From contig JAYGEX010000018.1 in NCBI GenBank assembly GCA_046582185.1, forward strand, positions 124,001 through 188,000: a stretch of DNA of 64,000 bases, read 5' to 3'. This document shows positions 44,001-52,075 of the stretch, piece after piece. Source of the stretch: GCA-002726655 sp046582185. GTDB lineage: Bacteria; Pseudomonadota; Gammaproteobacteria; Pseudomonadales; Azotimanducaceae. The notes below the pieces were generated by a model. That model was not told the origin of the DNA and ran no database searches. It saw only the letters and a program-made list of their open reading frames with translations. The position numbers were made by a program, and so were the translations under genes. Each line of letters starts with the position of its first letter. Position 1 is the first letter of the stretch.

Positions 44001-44603
44001 GTGAATATTAAGCAAAAGATGTCACGCATAATCGAGACGGAAGCTGCTGCGGTAGCAGCCATTAATGTGACCGATGCATTTGAGGCAGCGGTTAACATCC
44101 TACTTGCCTGCGAGGGCCGAGTCGTCACTACCGGCATGGGCAAAGCTGGTTATATAGCGCATAAATTCGCTGCAACTCTCGCATCCACAGGTACTCCCGC
44201 ATTCTTTATCCATCCGGCAGAGGCTGGTCACGGCGATCTTGGAATGCTCGACAAAGGAGATTGCATCATTGCATTTTCCACCAGCGGCAAGTCGCTTGAA
44301 GTCATTGAAATGTTGGAGATAGCTCATCACCTTGGTGTAGACAGCATTATCGGTATAACTTCACACATAGATTCACCTCTTAGAGACCTTAGTGAAATAG
44401 TCCTCGATATGGGTCCAGATATAGAGGAGCCTTGCCCGCTAAACCTGACACCAAGTGCAACAATCGCAGTTATGTTAGCCATCAGCGACGCCATCGCACT
44501 GACATTGATGGAACTGAAAAACTTCACCAGGGAAGATTATGGCATGCGCCACCACAAAGGTTATCTTGGCTCTATTACCCGAAAGAAGTACGACAATGAA
44601 TAA
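44001..44603 (+). CDS. SIS-domain sugar-phosphate isomerase (KdsD-like, without CBS domains)
   Basis: 200 residues from GTG with AGGAA upstream. The SIS fold is complete: GRVVTTGMGKAGYIAHKFAATLASTGTPAFFIHPAEAGHGDLGML, then IAFSTSGKSLEVIEML and EPCPLNLTPSATIAVMLAISDAIALTLM. These are the arabinose-5-phosphate isomerase motifs for Kdo synthesis, but the two CBS domains of KdsD and GutQ are missing; the protein stops after HHKGYLGS. Short forms of this type exist and are thought active. It starts an operon with the two folate genes. Confidence 0.85.
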   Translation: MNIKQKMSRIIETEAAAVAAINVTDAFEAAVNILLACEGRVVTTGMGKAGYIAHKFAATLASTGTPAFFIHPAEAGHGDLGMLDKGDCIIAFSTSGKSLEVIEMLEIAHHLGVDSIIGITSHIDSPLRDLSEIVLDMGPDIEEPCPLNLTPSATIAVMLAISDAIALTLMELKNFTREDYGMRHHKGYLGSITRKKYDNE

Positions 44604-44609
44604 AGATTC

Positions 44610-45503
44610 GTGAATCCTGTTTCTCTAAATCCTTCAGTTCTCTCCGAGAAATATGTCCAGGAAATACGCGACGACATTGCTACTCTGGGTGTAAAGATCC
44701 GGGTGGTAGGTTTGATTGCATCCACAGACAAGCCTTCCCTTGCATATGCGCATGCGACCAAGGCCAAGTTTGATAATATTGGCGTCGACTACGATCTGCG
44801 TCCTGTAAAACGCCTGTCCCTCGAACAGGAAATCGACAACGCAAATGCAGATCCATCCATCCATGGCATCTTTATTTACTTCCCTGTGTTTAAGAACCAA
44901 CAGGATGATTACCTTCGTAACAGGGTAGATTTCACAAAGGATATTGAAGCCGGAAGCAACTATTGGACCGGTAAACTCTACGCCAATGATCGTATGGCGC
45001 TCTCTGCCAACAAGGATAAGAAGGCTCTGCTACCGTGCACGCCACTGGCAATTCTAAAAATGTTGACCGAAATTGGCACATACAAAACAGATGAACAACG
45101 TCCAATAGAGGGCAAAATCGTTAGTGTATTCAATCGCAGCGAAGTCATTGGCCGGCCTTTGGCGGTAATGCTCTCAAACGATGGCGCTGAGGTTTATTCA
45201 TTTGATGAGAACGGGCCATTGAAATTTGTAAACGCAGTACCCGAAGAAACAAACATCACCCGGCAACAAGCATTGCTGGCATCCGATATCGTTATTACAG
45301 GCGTGCCCGGTTCTTCGTTCAATAAAATAAAAGCATCAGAAATCAACACCGATACGATTTGCCTCAATTTTTCCAGCACGCCGAATTTTGAAGCGGACAT
45401 CTCCGCCAGAACGAAACTATATATACCTCGCATTGGTCCAATGACTGTCGCTATGTGCATGAGAAATACACTTCGGCTGTATACCAACTTTCATCAAGAA
45501 TAG
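44610..45503 (+). CDS. NAD-type methylenetetrahydrofolate dehydrogenase, yeast MTD1-like
   Basis: 297 residues from a GTG, 6 bp after the SIS gene. It is in the FolD superfamily but follows the monofunctional MTD1 branch: GIFIYFPVFKNQQDDYLRN replaces the bacterial V-Q-L-P-L-P segment, and LLPCTPLAILKML, FNRSEVIGRPLAVMLSNDGAEVYS (Rossmann turn), ASDIVITGVPG and PRIGPMTVAMCMRNTLRL match the yeast enzyme block by block. The Q-L-P of cyclohydrolase-active FolD is absent, so only the oxidation of methylene- to methenyl-THF is expected. The next gene supplies a cyclohydrolase. Confidence 0.85.
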   Translation: MNPVSLNPSVLSEKYVQEIRDDIATLGVKIRVVGLIASTDKPSLAYAHATKAKFDNIGVDYDLRPVKRLSLEQEIDNANADPSIHGIFIYFPVFKNQQDDYLRNRVDFTKDIEAGSNYWTGKLYANDRMALSANKDKKALLPCTPLAILKMLTEIGTYKTDEQRPIEGKIVSVFNRSEVIGRPLAVMLSNDGAEVYSFDENGPLKFVNAVPEETNITRQQALLASDIVITGVPGSSFNKIKASEINTDTICLNFSSTPNFEADISARTKLYIPRIGPMTVAMCMRNTLRLYTNFHQE

Positions 45504-45523
45504 TTAACTGAGGGCTCAAGACA

Positions 45524-46147
45524 GTGCCAACTAACGATAGTGCCAGGCCAAATTTGATTCAGCTGCCTGTCGAGAAATTTCTCGAATCAGTAGCAGGAAA
45601 ATCGTCTACACCAGGTGGCGGCGCAGTAGCAGCAATTACCGGCGCTCAGGCGGCAGCCCTGATATCCATGGTATGCCATTACTCTGAGAAAAAGGAAGAC
45701 CTACAGACAGTTTTGGAGACGGCCACAAGCGCACGAGAAATATTCTTGGACCTCGCCCAGGAAGATGTCGCTTCATTTGAATCACTAATGAACGCCTTCT
45801 CCCAGGCCAAGGAATCTGAGGGCAGAGCCAGAAACATTCAATCAGCTCTGGTTAAGGCTGCTGAAGCGCCTCTGAAGATGCTCTCTCTGAGTGCCACCCT
45901 GGTTGATGCTGTGCTAATTCTTGCAAGGCAAGGAAACAGAAACCTGATTACTGATCTCGGCATGGCGGCGATACTATTGTCTTCATGTGCCAGCTCTGCC
46001 GAGCTCAATGTGCTGATCAATCTCAAAGGAATCAAGGACCAGGAATACACACGGCAAATTAATGCGAGCATTTCGGCTCATAAACTTACAATTTCCAGCC
46101 TTGAAAATATCGCTCCGGAAATAAGAACATCACTACTCACAAGCTAG
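45524..46147 (+). CDS. Cyclodeaminase/methenyltetrahydrofolate cyclohydrolase, FchA-like
   Basis: 207 residues from GTG with GAGGG upstream. LPVEKFLESVAGKSSTPGGGAVAAITGAQAAALISMVC is the signature of the FTCD C-terminal/FchA family, an all-helical fold that opens the methenyl bridge to 10-formyl-THF (or removes ammonia from formimino-THF). ITDLGMAAILLSSCASSAELNVLINL is the second conserved block. Next to the MTD1-like dehydrogenase it completes methylene-THF to formyl-THF, feeding purN (55.2 kb) and initiator tRNA. Its TAG stop is also the first triplet of repeat copy F. Confidence 0.87.
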   Translation: MPTNDSARPNLIQLPVEKFLESVAGKSSTPGGGAVAAITGAQAAALISMVCHYSEKKEDLQTVLETATSAREIFLDLAQEDVASFESLMNAFSQAKESEGRARNIQSALVKAAEAPLKMLSLSATLVDAVLILARQGNRNLITDLGMAAILLSSCASSAELNVLINLKGIKDQEYTRQINASISAHKLTISSLENIAPEIRTSLLTS

Positions 46148-46269
46148 TTCTCGTCCACAAATAGTCGAACCTGTACAATAACCGAAAAACACTAATTCCA
46201 TTAGCTATATAAAACAATCACTTACCAGGGAAATAGCACTGAGGTTTCTATTTATGGGCAAGAACCAGC
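46145..46269 (+). repeat. Gene-border repeat, copy F
   Basis: 125 bp between TAGTTCTCGTCCACAAATAG and TATTTATGGGCAAGAACCAGC, which are inverted relatives of each other; the core is AAACAATCACTTACCAGGG. The left end supplies the TAG stop of the fchA-like gene and the right end contains an ATG in frame with the next gene. Confidence 0.75.
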
Positions 46270-46274
46270 AAGTG

Positions 46275-47585
46275 ATGCCACGGACCTTAAGTCTGCTGCT
46301 TCTCCTGACACTATTCTCTTGCTCCAGTAAAGACCACTCACAGCTAAGCTCCTCTACCTCATCAGACCCACTGACAGTTAATCGCTCGTCTGAGTTATTC
46401 TCGGTCTTTGAGAATGCGCTTGCCGAAAAACTGTTTAGGATTGCAGTCGAGGATATATCAACGGCGCCAATAAAGTTACGTCAGGCAAGCATAAAAAAGC
46501 AAAGTGAGATCCTGCAACGAAATTTGAATCAGAAGAAATTAAACACAGCAAACCGAACCCAGTTACGTTTGTTTCAAAGTCTGGCCCGATCCACAAATGA
46601 CATTGTTAGCAGCGAACATCGAGACTATTACCGCACCTATCTACCACCGGGAGCCAGGTCCGCCACGACGGTGGAAGCACTCGAGACTATTGCCGCCGAT
46701 TCGTTGGAAAAACTCCATCATAAAATCCGGGTCTATGCCCAGGTCAGCGCGGGCAAGCCTCTACGTTCGCTGTTTGATTCGATCCGTGAAAACCCGGAAA
46801 GCTTTTTTTCGGAAGATGAGTCCGGTCGCCAGCGCTACCTCAATGAAGTAGTTGACACTTTGAAAAAAATGGAAGAACTACTGCCGTCTTTTGTAGACAA
46901 CAGGCATAACCGCGACCTCTCCATCGACGAAATTTTGGAAGACGCCAAGCCGGATAAACAATCCCAGGGGCGATACATTTTCTATGACCTTACTGACGCA
47001 ACTCTGCGCTTAAATATCCACGCCATGGACCAGCTACCTAAGTTCGAACTGGAGAGCGCTGCGCTGTATTACGGTGTACCAGGCCTCCATACCTTGAACT
47101 CTGCAAGCGAGCTATATGATGTCCAATCTCTCATCACTATTCCGGGTCGCAGCAAAGGCTGGGCAAATTATGTCATCTCGAACCTCAATCTGCTTCCGAC
47201 ATACCAACACCCAAACTCGGTTTTGCATCGAAGTTATGTCGAAGCAATGCTGATGTCATTGGCGATGATCGATATAGGCTTGCACACTCAACAATGGTCC
47301 CCTGAACAATCACTTCAATTCGCCCTTGATAGTTCACCCTATCCGGAGAGGCGTCTACGCGCTTATATCGAAATGATTGATGAAAATCCCGGGATCTATT
47401 CCGCCCCCTTACTGGTACAGCTGGAATTGCTCGCACTAAAACAAATGAGTATTCAGAAGCTCCAGGGCTCATTCAGGCTGAAAGAGTTCAACAGCATCAT
47501 TATCAATTCCGGCCCACTACCATTGGAACAGCTAGAAGCTGCCATCAAGCAATGGATATTAGGTCACGTATCAGTTACAGATTAA
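46275..47585 (+). CDS. Lipoprotein with divergent DUF885-like domain
   Basis: About 436 residues with a lipoprotein signal MPRTLSLLLLLTLFSCSS (lipobox L-F-S-C). Order and spacing follow DUF885 proteins: a helical N-half, then ALYYGVPGLHTLNSA where the family has the metal motif E-A-x-P-G-H-H, and SKGWANYVISNL for E-G-W-A-L-Y. Two of the usual His/Glu ligands are replaced (Y-Y and G-L-H), so a zinc peptidase role is doubtful. ATG 46254 is also in frame but lies inside repeat copy F; ATG 46275 gives the cleaner signal peptide. Confidence 0.65.
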   Translation: MPRTLSLLLLLTLFSCSSKDHSQLSSSTSSDPLTVNRSSELFSVFENALAEKLFRIAVEDISTAPIKLRQASIKKQSEILQRNLNQKKLNTANRTQLRLFQSLARSTNDIVSSEHRDYYRTYLPPGARSATTVEALETIAADSLEKLHHKIRVYAQVSAGKPLRSLFDSIRENPESFFSEDESGRQRYLNEVVDTLKKMEELLPSFVDNRHNRDLSIDEILEDAKPDKQSQGRYIFYDLTDATLRLNIHAMDQLPKFELESAALYYGVPGLHTLNSASELYDVQSLITIPGRSKGWANYVISNLNLLPTYQHPNSVLHRSYVEAMLMSLAMIDIGLHTQQWSPEQSLQFALDSSPYPERRLRAYIEMIDENPGIYSAPLLVQLELLALKQMSIQKLQGSFRLKEFNSIIINSGPLPLEQLEAAIKQWILGHVSVTD

Positions 47586-47586
47586 A

Positions 47587-47711
47587 TAGTTCTTGTCCGT
47601 AAATGAAACCGCCCGCGTAACTTCCCTGGTAAGTGTTTGTTTTACACCTAACGGATTTATAGTTTTTCAAATATTGTTCAGGTTTGGCTAGTTCTGGACG
47701 GGAACTAACTA
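47587..47711 (-). repeat. Gene-border repeat, copy E
   Basis: 125 bp with obvious inverted ends: TAGTTCTTGTCCGTAAAT at the left and GGACGGGAACTAACTA at the right. On the minus strand the core reads AAACAAACACTTACCAGGG, matching copy F. It starts 1 bp after the lipoprotein stop and ends 13 bp before the nitrile hydratase accessory gene's stop, filling the gap between converging genes. Its ends are TA-flanked. Confidence 0.8.
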
Positions 47712-47724
47712 CCAACAGTATTTT

Positions 47725-48159
47725 TCAGTGATCGTGCCCATGGGGTCTGGCATGAAACTCTTCATCTCTGCCAATGAGCTCTTTGATATCACAGATACCC
47801 TTGACTGAGAGTAGATTCGTTAGCGCAACAAGAAAATGGTCGTAGTAAGCATAGGGCTCATCTTCACGGTGGATCTCATCCCGGTGGCCAATCCTGTCGA
47901 TAAGCGATCCCCTGAATTCATCCCAGGAAAATAGACCAGACTCACACAATACCCGCGCGATCCCGAATGTACGACCTTGCCAAGGTGCATCAAACAATAG
48001 CTCCCCGTTTACCATCGGCGGCGCGATATTTTCTTCCAGTTCCATTGTCTCGTGTTGAATCGTCTCGTGTTGAATCGTCTCGTGTTGAATCGTCTCGTGT
48101 TGAATCGTCTCGTGTTGAATCGTCTCGTGTTGAATCGTTTCGCTTTGTCTAACAGACAT
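47725..48159 (-). CDS. Nitrile hydratase accessory protein (activator, P14K/beta-like)
   Basis: 144 residues. The body MVNGELLFDAPWQGRTFGIARVLCESGLFSWDEFRGSLIDRI resembles the N-terminal part of nitrile hydratase beta subunits, as in the P14K/NhlE activators that swap subunits and deliver cobalt to the alpha subunit. The N-terminus holds about six tandem Q-H-E-T-I repeats (residues 6-39) and the C-terminus ends HARPHGHDH, both His-rich. It is the last gene of the beta-alpha-activator operon. Confidence 0.87.
   Translation of the reverse strand: MSVRQSETIQHETIQHETIQHETIQHETIQHETIQHETMELEENIAPPMVNGELLFDAPWQGRTFGIARVLCESGLFSWDEFRGSLIDRIGHRDEIHREDEPYAYYDHFLVALTNLLSVKGICDIKELIGRDEEFHARPHGHDH
48046..48140. 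repeat. 15-bp tandem repeat inside the accessory gene
   Basis: About six identical copies of a 15-bp unit (TCTCGTGTTGAATCG on the plus strand) encode Q-H-E-T-I repeats near the N-terminus of the activator. Being a multiple of three, copy-number change alters the length of the protein tail but not the frame. The copies are almost perfect, so expansion is recent. Confidence 0.95.
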
Positions 48160-48215
48160 AGATCTTCCTCCTACGCGACGTGCACTTATGTGTACAGCAC
48201 AATTGAATTAGTTGC

Positions 48216-48812
48216 CTAAAGAATGGCCACGCCAATCATTGAGTCACGACTGACAATCGCAGCCAACTCTTCCTCAGGCCTTCCAATACTCTGTTCAGGT
48301 TGCTGCGGAAGAACCATATACCTTACTTCGGCGCTTGAATCCCAGATCCTGATTTCAGTATCCTGTGCAAGTTCCACGCCCATTTCCGCCAATACAGCCC
48401 TTGGCTCCCTCACAATTCTGGATCGATACTCAGGATCCTTGTACCACCTGGGAGGTAATCCCAGAACCGCCCACGGATAACACGAGCACAATGTACACAC
48501 TACCGCGTTGTGTACCGATAGCGTATTTTCAACAACGACCAGTTTGTCGACCTGGCCGCCCTCAAACTGGAATTCGGCAATCGCACTGCTGCCATCGTCG
48601 AGCAGATGTTTCCTGAATTCAGGGTCCGACCAGGCACGAGCAATAACAAAGGCACCATTGAGAGGGCCTACCCTCTCGCCATATCTCTGAATTACGTCAT
48701 CTATCGCGTCGCTGGTCAGCAATCCTTTTTCTATTAGTAAAGATTCCAGTGCTTCCGCTCGAATTGCTTGAGGCTCATGTTTATGTTCATGATCATGATC
48801 ATGATCGGCCAT
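48216..48812 (-). CDS. nthA: Nitrile hydratase alpha subunit, cobalt type
   Basis: 198 residues. The metal site is V-C-T-L-C-S-C (C106, C109, S110, C111), the Thr-containing form of low-spin cobalt enzymes; iron enzymes have Ser in that place. PWAVLGLPPRWYKDPEYRSRIVREPRAVLAEMG and EIRIWDSSAEVRYMVLPQQP are the other family blocks. The N-terminus MADHDHDHEHKHEP is unusually His/Asp-rich. The enzyme hydrates nitriles to amides. ATG 48812 has AGGAG upstream and lies 4 bp after the beta subunit stop. Confidence 0.95.
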   Translation of the reverse strand: MADHDHDHEHKHEPQAIRAEALESLLIEKGLLTSDAIDDVIQRYGERVGPLNGAFVIARAWSDPEFRKHLLDDGSSAIAEFQFEGGQVDKLVVVENTLSVHNAVVCTLCSCYPWAVLGLPPRWYKDPEYRSRIVREPRAVLAEMGVELAQDTEIRIWDSSAEVRYMVLPQQPEQSIGRPEEELAAIVSRDSMIGVAIL

Positions 48813-48816
48813 AGAT

Positions 48817-49497
48817 CTACTCCTCGTTCTCTCTATATAGATAAGGTTCAAACAAATCCAAACTCACCTTGATATTCTGGTCACCTCCACCCCACAGCTC
48901 CTGACCCGTAAACTGCACTGTGTACAGATATTGCGGATTCTCTCCCTCGCCATGGGCGTTCGTATCCGGAAAAACCCAGGCATCGTGACTCATAACGATG
49001 GTACCTAGCTTACCTCGCGCATAGGCAGGCAGTCTGGTATGACTGGACTTCACTTCTGTGCTGGTGCGAACTTGTTCACCCACTAGAAATTTAGCCATAC
49101 GAGTGCTTTCTCGAAGAGCAGTCTTACCCGCCGAATCTGAAGTAATTACATCGGGAACAGGGTTCGGTCTCGAGGCAATCAGGTCGTGCGCCTTGCCACC
49201 GATTTCAAGTGCTTTGTTGCTGATTGAATCCCGGCTGAGAACATCTGCCTCTACAAGTAGATTCTCAATCCCGCCCAACCATCGGCCATAATAACCATGT
49301 GAGAGGTATGCAACCGGGTCTATCCTTTCAACCGCGTGACGAAATCGATCGGTGTTGTTCCAGGCTCCAGTTGCGGCGCCCAGAGTTGTCATGGAAAAGA
49401 CTGCCGCTTCCCAACGAGAATGGAAGACCGGCTCATCAACTTCGATGGCAACCTTGCCATATCCATGTTTACCACCCAGGTCATGAATTCCGTCCAT
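48817..49497 (-). CDS. nthB: Nitrile hydratase beta subunit
   Basis: 226 residues starting MDGIHDLGGKHGYGKVAIE, then FHSRWEAAVFSM, and YYGRWLGGIENLLVEADVLS. The C-terminal SH3-like barrel ends LPAYARGKLGTIVMSHDAWVFPDTNAHGEGENPQYLYTVQF. All are typical of beta subunits, with the conserved Arg residues that touch the alpha cysteine-sulfinates in the R-W-L-G-G region. It overlaps the transporter stop (TGATG), so it is translationally coupled to that gene. Confidence 0.94.
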   Translation of the reverse strand: MDGIHDLGGKHGYGKVAIEVDEPVFHSRWEAAVFSMTTLGAATGAWNNTDRFRHAVERIDPVAYLSHGYYGRWLGGIENLLVEADVLSRDSISNKALEIGGKAHDLIASRPNPVPDVITSDSAGKTALRESTRMAKFLVGEQVRTSTEVKSSHTRLPAYARGKLGTIVMSHDAWVFPDTNAHGEGENPQYLYTVQFTGQELWGGGDQNIKVSLDLFEPYLYRENEE

Positions 49498-50886
49498 CAG
49501 GCGTTCACTCTATTTGATTCCAGCAAGCCCTTGTCCAGAGCCTCACGTATATTCTTGTACTCTTTTTCATCAAGTGCAAATCGAGTAAATATTAGTGCAG
49601 CAGCCAGATAACAAACCAGAGGAAAAATCGCATACAGAAACAGCAAAGCATGCTTCGCTTCATCGGTCTGCTCAACATTAGGAACAAACCCGGTGGCGCT
49701 CAACACAAACCCCGTCAACATCAAAGTCAGCCCTGTCGCGCTCTTAAATACAAAATTCCAGGTGGCAAAGTAAGCACCCTCCTTTCGTTTACCTGACCGA
49801 TATTCATCATAGTCAATGACGTCAGCCTGAATAGACGGCGCCACAACCGCACCACTACCCGCACCCAGCCCACATATTACCGCGAGAACACTAATCAAGG
49901 TATCAGAACCTTCCTCCAGAAAGAACATAGATCCAAACCCGAGACCTGTGACCACCATGGAGAATATCCACATGTTTTTCTTACCAATCTTTCGTGAGAG
50001 AGGCAGCCAAAGCGGCACCGAAAAGATCGAAGGAATGAGGTAAAGCAAGATATAGATGACCGTCTTGTCCGGGCGCCCAACAACATACTTTGCAATATAG
50101 GGGGTCAGAATCCCGATGGTTGCTCCGCCAAGGCTCTCTACAAGGAACACGATCAGTAAAAGGCGAGGGTACTTATTCCTGAATACGTCTGTGAAGGCCT
50201 TAAACGGGTTAGTTTCACCGCGCCCCTGATATTCGGGCCTCTCTTTGACATGCACAAACATCCAGATAATCAGCACAGATGTCACGAACCCGGCAATCAA
50301 TGAAATGTAGTAAGCAAGCTCACGTACGTTATTCCCCTGGATTAACTGGTCCATGGCCATAAGCGCCAGCAGGGAACCTCCACCCCCAAATCATATGCCG
50401 CAAGCCAAAAATCTTGGTTCGTTCGTGATAGTTGTTGCTCAGTTCGGCGCCAAGGGCGGTGTGCGGAACAGAAAACGCCGTCATGGCGGTATAAAACAAT
50501 ATCACCGCAACCCCCATCCAAATAATGTTGCCAAACTCACTGAGACTTGAGGGCGGGTTCCAAATCATGTAGAAAGTTAGGCAGATGGGGATGATGGATG
50601 CCAATATCCATGGTCGCCGTCGACCCGACTTCAAGGTTGTGCGATCGCTAAAATATCCCGCAAGAGGATCTGTAACAGCATCCCAAATTCTTGATAGGCC
50701 AAAAATGACGCCCATGGCAGCAGGCGGAATTAGAAGCTCATCAGTCGCAAACTTCATCAAATACAGGCTGGCGATGAAGAACATGAAACCCACTCCTACA
50801 GTAGGCACGTTGTAACTAATGATTTTTGAAAGGGGTAGATTTACCTCAATAGTCGTGCCTTCCGGATCACCCGATGGCTTACTCAC
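49497..50886 (-). pseudogene. MFS transporter, GPH (sugar/organic ion:cation symporter) type, frameshifted
   Basis: First half: SYNVPTVGVGFMFFIASLYLMKFATDELLIPPAAMGVIFGLSRIWDAVTDPLAGYFSDRT to IWGW; second half from LLALMAMDQLIQ to LESNRVNA in another frame. The halves join perfectly if one base is removed near the GGGGG at about 50387-50391. All twelve helices are then present. GTG 50886 overlaps the stop of the preceding flavin gene (GTGA), a better start than ATG 50910. If the shift is real, the operon's transporter is inactive, or made by slippage on the G run. Confidence 0.85.
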
Positions 50887-51341
50887 GCAGTGGCTGCTTT
50901 CGGCAGCCATTTTTGTCTTTTTGGTTGGCTGCCACGATAGGAGGTTGAAAGTACTTCTGATATTTGCAGCTCAAATAGTACATGTCTGCTGGATGGACGA
51001 AAGCTCGAGATGGATTCAGCCAGCTTCCGCGTTTCAAGATCTTCAATTCTTGTAGCAACGCCAGTCATTTGAAACTCGCCACTACTGCCAGAACTATCAT
51101 TCATCGAGCAGTGCAAGCAATAATGCCCATTTGAGATTAAATCACCGGCTTTCAATGAATCCACTTCGACAAAAAGGAAACATTTCCCTTCCCCTATCAC
51201 CGGCGTGACAGGATGAGCGCGCGGCCGACCGCTCTTGCGAATAGTTGCCAGATAGGCAACCTTTCCGTCCAGACGGCTTAAGCCATATCTTGCCAACTCT
51301 GGTTCAGACTGTTCAAGCTCTCGCCATGACGCTAATTCCAT
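50883..51341 (-). CDS. Pyridoxamine 5'-phosphate oxidase-family protein (split barrel)
   Basis: 152 residues. RLDGKVAYLATIRKSGRPRAHPVTPVIGEGKCFLFVEVDS is the FMN- or F420-binding split-barrel pattern; CSMNDSSGSSGEFQMTGVATRI and HVLFELQISEVLSTSY follow. Its activity is unknown. It begins with a good ribosome site (AGGAGA) and leads the operon that continues through the transporter to nitrile hydratase, by 4-nt overlaps. Confidence 0.82.
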   Translation of the reverse strand: MELASWRELEQSEPELARYGLSRLDGKVAYLATIRKSGRPRAHPVTPVIGEGKCFLFVEVDSLKAGDLISNGHYCLHCSMNDSSGSSGEFQMTGVATRIEDLETRKLAESISSFRPSSRHVLFELQISEVLSTSYRGSQPKRQKWLPKAATA

Positions 51342-51434
51342 AATCTCTCCTGATCAATCCAGAAACCAATTTTAACATCGCTCTATCACCAAAAGATGAG
51401 CAGTAAATTGTCCAGCCAGTTCCAAAGCTACTTG

Positions 51435-51893
51435 CTAATCCACAGCGGACATTTGTCCGATTGAGCCAACTTTAATTTGCGCTCTGGTCGTTACACCATT
51501 TTTGGCGGTGATCTCCAGCTCAAAGCTGCCGCCTTGCGTTAAGGACGACTTCAATCCCATGAGCATAATATGTAATCCACTGGGCGCTAATACTAATGAC
51601 TTACCCGGGGCTATGGTCAAGGCCTCAATTGAAGACATTTTCATCATGCCATTGTTCAAGCTCGACCGATGGATCATCGCCATCCCGGCAAGCTCCGTAT
51701 GCAATCCGGTAATAACCCAGACTTGATCGCTGTTATTCGTGAAAACGCCGTAGACGGCTGCTGTCTTAGCCGCAGGTACCGTGGCCCTCGCCCAGGCAGA
51801 AGTGAAAGAAAGCTGGCCAGCCTGTACAAGCGGCGCCATCACTAGCATTACCAGAACAACAAGCACTCCATATCCTGACAACTGCCGCTCCAT
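51435..51893 (-). CDS. Periplasmic copper chaperone, PCu(A)C family
   Basis: 152 residues with a signal peptide (GYGVLVVLVMLVMAPLVQA). The copper(I) motif H/M-x10-M-x21-H-x-M is present: MAMIHRSS ... GMMKM ... LAPSGLHIMLMGL. Such proteins load the CuA site of aa3-type cytochrome oxidase, in agreement with the ctaA gene in this window and the loss of the cbb3 oxidase. GGGAG lies upstream of the ATG. It is a single gene between two regions. Confidence 0.9.
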   Translation of the reverse strand: MERQLSGYGVLVVLVMLVMAPLVQAGQLSFTSAWARATVPAAKTAAVYGVFTNNSDQVWVITGLHTELAGMAMIHRSSLNNGMMKMSSIEALTIAPGKSLVLAPSGLHIMLMGLKSSLTQGGSFELEITAKNGVTTRAQIKVGSIGQMSAVD

Positions 51894-52075
51894 CCATAGC
51901 TCCCAAAGATTGATGTAAATTGTTTTTATGTAATTTTGAAGTATATCACCGTCCCTCTACCGCTTATTACGGCAACTATCCAGTTTAGTTTCACCAGATT
52001 CGACTGGTATGGCAGCCTACGATAGATTTACAATGCCAGCGACGAAACGATGAGTATAAAAGAAGAGAAAAACAC

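Noticed and set aside
48046..48140. CRISPR array
   Set aside because: The 15-bp units are directly adjacent with no spacers and are read in frame in the nitrile hydratase accessory gene.
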